NCBI RefSeq assembly: GCF_013394165.1
Contig: NZ_CP041330.1
Coordinates: 1,976,501 to 2,040,500, forward strand
Length of the DNA stretch: 64,000 bases
Source of the DNA: Pseudoalteromonas sp. Scap06
GTDB taxonomy: Bacteria > Pseudomonadota > Gammaproteobacteria > Enterobacterales > Alteromonadaceae
Direction of reading: 5' to 3'
This document shows, in pieces, positions 59,778 to 64,000 of the stretch. The position numbers and the translations under genes are program-made. The notes under the pieces were generated by a model. The model saw only the letters and a program-made list of their open reading frames with translations. It searched no databases and was not told the DNA's origin. How positions within the stretch are numbered: position 1 is the stretch's first letter; every line of letters starts with the position of its first letter.

Positions 59778-60140
59778 ATGAGCAAACTAGACAAAACAGA
59801 AGTGTTATCTGCCTTTGAAGCTGCATATGAAGCTGCCAACGGTAAAAAACCTGAAATAACAACTAAACCTGGCTGGTACAGCGTTGATGGTGGCAAGAAT
59901 ATGCGCCTAGCTGATGTAGCAGAGCTGACTAAAGAATTAAGCTCTGGAAAGTCTACAAAAAAAGCTGCAGTAAAAGCACCCGCTAAAAAAACTAAAAAAG
60001 CTGCTCCTGTAAAAGCACAGAAAAAAGCGCCTTTCACCGTGATCACTGAGAACGAAGAAGGTTACACAGCAGAAGAGCTTTGGATAGTAGAGCTTGCTCG
60101 TAAAGATCACGACTGTCGCCTACCGCGCGGTGTAGTGTAA
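59778..60140 (+). CDS. Small basic protein with Lys/Ala-rich linker, unknown function
   Basis: A 120-aa protein. The N-terminal part (1-55) carries KPGWYSVDGGKNMRLADVAEL and looks folded. A Lys/Ala-rich, histone-like linker (about 56-86, KKAAVKAPAKKTKKAAPVKA) joins a C-terminal part (about 87-120) with TAEELWIVELARKDHDCRLP. The linker resembles H1-like tails and suggests nucleic-acid binding, but no family is recognised. It is monocistronic with its own terminator. Confidence 0.65.
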   Translation: MSKLDKTEVLSAFEAAYEAANGKKPEITTKPGWYSVDGGKNMRLADVAELTKELSSGKSTKKAAVKAPAKKTKKAAPVKAQKKAPFTVITENEEGYTAEELWIVELARKDHDCRLPRGVV

Positions 60141-60164
60141 TTTACTGAGTGCTCAGTTTAAAAG

Positions 60165-60188
60165 AAACCGCGTTAAGCGGTTTTTTTT
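60165..60188 (+). terminator. Terminator of the Lys/Ala-rich protein gene
   Basis: AAACCGC, loop GTTAA and GCGGTTTTTTTT form the hairpin. Confidence 0.88.
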
Positions 60189-60257
60189 ATGCCCGTCACT
60201 TGTTATTAACTACATAATAATTAATCTGAGCTCTAGCTGTTTAGATAAATACAGCAT

Positions 60258-60286
60258 AAAAAAAGCGACCGACTAGCCGCTTTTTT
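60258..60286 (-). terminator. Terminator of the amidohydrolase gene
   Basis: On the minus strand AAAAAAGCGG and CGCTTTTTTT pair (one mismatch) around CTAGTCGGT-type loop, followed by a T-run. Confidence 0.85.
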
Positions 60287-60303
60287 ATCAGTAAGCCTAT
60301 ACA

Positions 60304-63300
60304 TTATTCAAAAAATAATGGGGCACGTTGTTTTTTACCAACTTCGTTCATCGTTGCTGCGTCGAACAAGCGGCCGTTGATCATGGTGTAATCAATTTTG
60401 TCTGAATCGCGGATGTTTTTCAGTGGGTCGCCATCAATAACCATTAAATCTGCCAGTTTACCGACTTCTAATGAGCCTACGTTTTTATCTAAACCTAGGT
60501 ATTTAGCAGGATCGAGCGTTGATGCTCGAATAGCCTCAAGCGGCGTCATACCACCTTGAGCAAACATCCACATTTCCCAGTGCGCACCTAAACCTTCACG
60601 CTGACCATGTGCACCTAAATTAACCAGTACACCTAAATCTTGTAGTTCAGCTGCCACACGTGCATTGTTAAAGTGGTTATAGTGATGATCAGGCGCTTTA
60701 ACACGACGCATTGAACGTGGTAATAATTGATTTTTTGGCACAAACTTGCTCAATCGAGGATGATTCCACACATCAGTTTTATCGTACCAGTAGTTTTCAC
60801 CCCAAATACCGCCATAGGCAACCACCAATGTAGGCGTATAACCTACATCACTTTGTGACCACAACTGCTTAATATCATCATAAATATGTTCAACCGGAAT
60901 GGAATGCTCAATCCCTGTATGCCCATCAACCACCATACTCAAGTTATGTTGTAATAATGAGCCCCCTTCTGGCACTACCATCATTTCAAGTTCACGACCA
61001 GCCTCAATCACTTGCTGACGCTGCTCTCTGCGAGGTTGGTTATAAGACTTAACACTAAACGCCCCTACTTTTTTCAAGCGTTCTAAATGAAATTTAGCAT
61101 CATCTAATGAATCAATATGCGAAGTATAACCAGGCATATTCGCGCCATATAAAATAGTACCAGTAGAAAAAATACGCGGGCCGACAATCATACCGGCTTT
61201 TTGCATTTCACTGGCAGTGAATATTTCAGTGGTGTCGTTTGATGGATCGTGGATGGTGGTAACACCTAGCGCAAGGCCTGCAAAGTTTTTCCAGTTTTGT
61301 TGTGGGATAATTTCATCGCTTGCTTGTGAGCCATGTGCATGTGCATCAACCATACCAGGCATAATTGTTTTGCCTGTTACATCAACAATCTCAGCATTTT
61401 TTGGAATGCTAATATCTGCAGCAGAGCCAATAGCTTTAATATGTTTACCATCGGTAACAATAACGCCATTTTCAATGACTTTTTCGCCGTCCATGGTAAT
61501 AATTTTTGCGCCAGTTAAGGCAATCATGCCTTCTGGTTCAGCCATTTTTTTGCTAAAACCAATGTTAGTCCCGCTTTTGACTTTAACCCCTTGGTCATCG
61601 GCTTTATTAATAGCAAACATTCCCTCTAAACTGGCATGGTATAGCTCAGGGCCAAGTGTCCAATAGAGTTTATTGCTGTTGGCACTCCAGCTAATATTTT
61701 CACCAGCACGAACAGATAATTGCTCAATTGGAAATTGGCTGTCTTTAGGCCCAATATTAATGGTCTTACCACGCTCAACAAACGGTGTTACAAACACTTT
61801 AAAGCGCTCTGCAAATGCTAAGTACTCACCATCAGGCGATACCCTAAATTCAGTGGCATGCTCTGATTCATAGAGTTTGCGCACTTTTTTACTTTCAAGC
61901 TCAACCACACTTAACGTTGGTTTAGGCCATGGGCTCATAATATAAACACGGTCATTGGCACTACCAAACTGCGGTTGATAACCACTTTTAGAAATTAGTT
62001 CACTCTTACCGCCTTTAGCACTGACACTGTAAACCCCAGGGTGCAGTGACCATTTAGGATTTAAAATACTGCCACCACTGGCTTTACGATAAACTACAGT
62101 TTTGCCATCAGGGCTAAAGGTAGGCTCTACATATTTACCCGGTTCATCGGTAATCGTATCGCCGCGACCACTTCGTGCAGAGACAACGCGCACTGTGCCT
62201 TGTTCGTTATCGTCCCACGTGGTGTAGACAATTTTTTTACCATCACGCGAGTACTGTGGAAATAACTCATAATGATCGGTTTGCTTGGTTAAACGTTTGA
62301 TTTTTCCTGAGTCTAAATCGCGTTTATAAATATGACCCAGTGCTTCAAACAATGCCGTTTCACCATCTGGGCTAATTTGTACATTTCGCAGCATTTTTAC
62401 ATCAAATTCTTCAGTATCGATATTTTGAGTAAAGCGCACCGCTTTTTGAATTTTTTTCGTGGTGTCTATTTTGAATGCAATATCGCTGACAGATTTATCA
62501 TCGACATTGAGTTTATGAATGGTGCCACCAGCCCAAAATACTAACTCTTCATTATCTGGTGTCCACGCAATTGTTGGGTATACCCCATGAATAGCCCATG
62601 TTTCTTGCATATCGCGCTCTAGCTTGTCATATAGCTTGGTATGCTCACCGCTGGTTAAATCGTATAAGTACAAGCTAGTTTGAAAGTCATCACGCTTTAC
62701 ATAGGCAAGTTTTTTACCATCAGGTGACGGAGTTGGTCTGATTGCCCCACCCATACCACTAATAATCGTTTCTATTTCACCGGTTTCACGATCATAGCGC
62801 TTAATTTTATAAATACCCGCAACCGAATCTTTTGAGTAATGAAAGGTTTTACCTGGGGTGGCATCATGAGAAAAATAAACATAACGGCCATCAGGTGAAA
62901 ACATCGGCTCACCTAAATCTTTTTGATCGTTTTCACGTTTAGTCAGTTGTACCCCTTTACCACCCGCTTTGTGATAAAGCCAAACTTCACCCGCGCCCAA
63001 AGAACGACTGGCGGTAAAGTGCTTACGTGCAACTAAATAATCGCCATCAGGGCTCCATGCCGGGCTATTAAGTAAACGAAACGTTTCGTCCGTTACTGCA
63101 GTTTGATTCTCGCCATTAACGTCCATAACCCAAATATTATCACCGCCCCCCTGATCTGAGGTAAATGCGATATGTTTACCATCTGGGCTAAAACGCGGCT
63201 GCATTTGCCATGCGATATCTGAGGTTATTTGAGTGGCTTTACCACCACTCATTGGCATAGTGTAAATATCGCCCAGTAAGTCAAATACTAAGGTTTCTCC

Positions 63301-63477
63301 ATCAGGGCTTATATCTACATTCATCCATGTGCCTTGCTCTACACTAATAGAAGCATCTACAAATTGCCCTTTTGGTGAATCAACTTGCCATTTTTTTTCA
63401 TCTGTTTGCTCTGCGTGTACTTGACCCAATGCCAATGAAACTGATAACGCAAGCGCTGTTTGCAGCATTTTCTTCAT
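60304..63477 (-). CDS. TolB-propeller/amidohydrolase fusion, exported
   Basis: A 1057-aa exported protein. The signal peptide is MKKMLQTALALSVSLALGQVHA. Residues about 40-640 form TolB/PD40-type beta-propeller blades, with many SPDGKxxxxxS repeats. About 650-1050 is an amidohydrolase domain: EVIDVTGKTIMPGMVDAHAHGS holds the HxH metal site near residue 710. NLGAHGQREGLGAHWEMWM and ADLMVIDGDPLKNI end the barrel. Related proteins are annotated as imidazolonepropionase- or dipeptidase-like periplasmic hydrolases. The substrate is unknown; peptide metabolism is plausible. Confidence 0.88.
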   Translation of the reverse strand: MKKMLQTALALSVSLALGQVHAEQTDEKKWQVDSPKGQFVDASISVEQGTWMNVDISPDGETLVFDLLGDIYTMPMSGGKATQITSDIAWQMQPRFSPDGKHIAFTSDQGGGDNIWVMDVNGENQTAVTDETFRLLNSPAWSPDGDYLVARKHFTASRSLGAGEVWLYHKAGGKGVQLTKRENDQKDLGEPMFSPDGRYVYFSHDATPGKTFHYSKDSVAGIYKIKRYDRETGEIETIISGMGGAIRPTPSPDGKKLAYVKRDDFQTSLYLYDLTSGEHTKLYDKLERDMQETWAIHGVYPTIAWTPDNEELVFWAGGTIHKLNVDDKSVSDIAFKIDTTKKIQKAVRFTQNIDTEEFDVKMLRNVQISPDGETALFEALGHIYKRDLDSGKIKRLTKQTDHYELFPQYSRDGKKIVYTTWDDNEQGTVRVVSARSGRGDTITDEPGKYVEPTFSPDGKTVVYRKASGGSILNPKWSLHPGVYSVSAKGGKSELISKSGYQPQFGSANDRVYIMSPWPKPTLSVVELESKKVRKLYESEHATEFRVSPDGEYLAFAERFKVFVTPFVERGKTINIGPKDSQFPIEQLSVRAGENISWSANSNKLYWTLGPELYHASLEGMFAINKADDQGVKVKSGTNIGFSKKMAEPEGMIALTGAKIITMDGEKVIENGVIVTDGKHIKAIGSAADISIPKNAEIVDVTGKTIMPGMVDAHAHGSQASDEIIPQQNWKNFAGLALGVTTIHDPSNDTTEIFTASEMQKAGMIVGPRIFSTGTILYGANMPGYTSHIDSLDDAKFHLERLKKVGAFSVKSYNQPRREQRQQVIEAGRELEMMVVPEGGSLLQHNLSMVVDGHTGIEHSIPVEHIYDDIKQLWSQSDVGYTPTLVVAYGGIWGENYWYDKTDVWNHPRLSKFVPKNQLLPRSMRRVKAPDHHYNHFNNARVAAELQDLGVLVNLGAHGQREGLGAHWEMWMFAQGGMTPLEAIRASTLDPAKYLGLDKNVGSLEVGKLADLMVIDGDPLKNIRDSDKIDYTMINGRLFDAATMNEVGKKQRAPLFFE

Positions 63478-63576
63478 GCTTATCTCACTTATTATTGTTG
63501 CTGTGTGTTGCTCTATTACATGATTGCAACAAAAACGCTAGCAAGTTACCAGCGTAATAGGATGAAGTGCATAAAA

Positions 63577-64000
63577 TTAATGCCAAACAATAGGATCAAA
63601 TTGATAAAAATCTACCAGCAAACGGTAAATTTCAGGGTCATCGCGGCGTAAATCTGCGGGTTTTTCTAAGAACGTTTCGGTGATCACCGCAAAAAATTCT
63701 GCCTCATTTGTGGCTCCGTAGCTATGAATAACATGCGGCATGTTATAAGCAACGTGTGTTTTTAACTGCGAAAACGCTCGGCTAAATACCTTGCCCCATT
63801 GTTGATAGTGAGTCTGTGATGTAAGTAATGGCGTGCCGGTGGTTTTACCGGTCTCTTGATCAAGTTGATGCGCAAACTCATGAAACACTAAATTATGCCC
63901 GTCACTGGGTAAGCGGTTACCCTCAAGCACATCATGCCAGCTCAGCACCAGTGTGCCTCCTGGCCATGACTCACCTTGCCTTACGGTATTATGAAAACTA
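63577..64000 (-). CDS. MtfA-like M90 zinc peptidase, C-terminal part (5' truncated by window)
   Basis: The reading frame is open to the window edge, so the GTG at 63948 is not the start. The visible part has LVLSWHDVLEG, the zinc motif HEFAHQLDQ, and NEAEFFAVITETFLEKPADLR, which supplies the third ligand (Glu), as in MtfA. In E. coli, MtfA is a cytosolic aminopeptidase that binds the Mlc repressor and so affects glucose uptake genes. The C-terminal end (YQFDPIVWH) is complete. Confidence 0.88.
   Translation of the reverse strand, partial: SFHNTVRQGESWPGGTLVLSWHDVLEGNRLPSDGHNLVFHEFAHQLDQETGKTTGTPLLTSQTHYQQWGKVFSRAFSQLKTHVAYNMPHVIHSYGATNEAEFFAVITETFLEKPADLRRDDPEIYRLLVDFYQFDPIVWH

Overview
The window looks like chromosomal DNA of a marine gammaproteobacterium of the Alteromonadales, most likely Pseudoalteromonas or a close relative. 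The reasons are moderate-to-low GC with AT-rich intergenic DNA, gene order partly shared with E. coli (apt-dnaX-ybaB-recR-htpG-adk; grpE and nadK-recN as neighbours), a DUF3450/TtpC-type TonB operon, a PrkA-YeaH-SpoVR operon and many c-di-GMP proteins. Genus assignment is inference. No rRNA, tRNA, CRISPR array, prophage or insertion sequence was recognised. Most of the window is core genome, with a few accessory modules.

Layout. 1-4500: end of an NhaC-type antiporter, a Tsx-like porin, an M48 lipoprotein protease, a Bcr/CflA drug exporter and grpE. 4.5-9.4 kb: an HrcA-like repressor, nadK, a membrane-anchored protein, recN with a LexA box, and a small membrane protein. 9.4-15.4 kb: gltD and gltB with ArgR-like boxes upstream. 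15.4-23.4 kb: a candidate sigma-54-controlled efflux operon made of a 27-aa peptide, a membrane fusion protein, an ABC ATPase, two MacB/FtsX permeases, an NtrC-type regulator and a histidine kinase. 23.5-29.7 kb: grxD, sodB and prkA-yeaH-spoVR. 29.7-32.8 kb: a decayed UspE-like gene, a diguanylate cyclase, a receiver-CheC protein and an exported thiol peroxidase.

32.9-40.4 kb: adk, htpG, an RluA-type synthase, recR, ybaB, dnaX (with an apparent -1 frameshift site) and apt. 40.5-43 kb: a MNIO (DUF692)/HvfABC-type RiPP locus whose precursor has 13 EGKCG motifs. 43-45.6 kb: dusC, a DksA-like zinc finger and a DUF885-like lipoprotein. 45.6-50.6 kb: a six-gene TonB energy-transduction operon. 50.6-53.1 kb: a gene-poor stretch with a (TAGA)14 microsatellite, a cold-shock gene and pyrC. 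53.3-64 kb: a GAF-GAF-GGDEF-EAL protein, metR, elyC, a DedA protein, a Nif3/YbgI protein, a small Lys/Ala-rich protein, a large TolB-amidohydrolase and the 3' part of an MtfA-like peptidase.

Regulation seen in the sequence. Three sigma-32-type promoters with the same 14-bp spacer precede grpE, the HrcA-like gene and htpG. A perfect SOS box precedes recN. TGAAT-N4-ATTCA boxes precede gltB. Two GTCCGC/GCGGAC dyads lie about two helical turns apart upstream of a candidate -24/-12 promoter of the efflux operon. The strongest candidate for a less-described system is the MNIO/EGKCG peptide locus; the sigma-54 efflux module with its small leader peptide is second.
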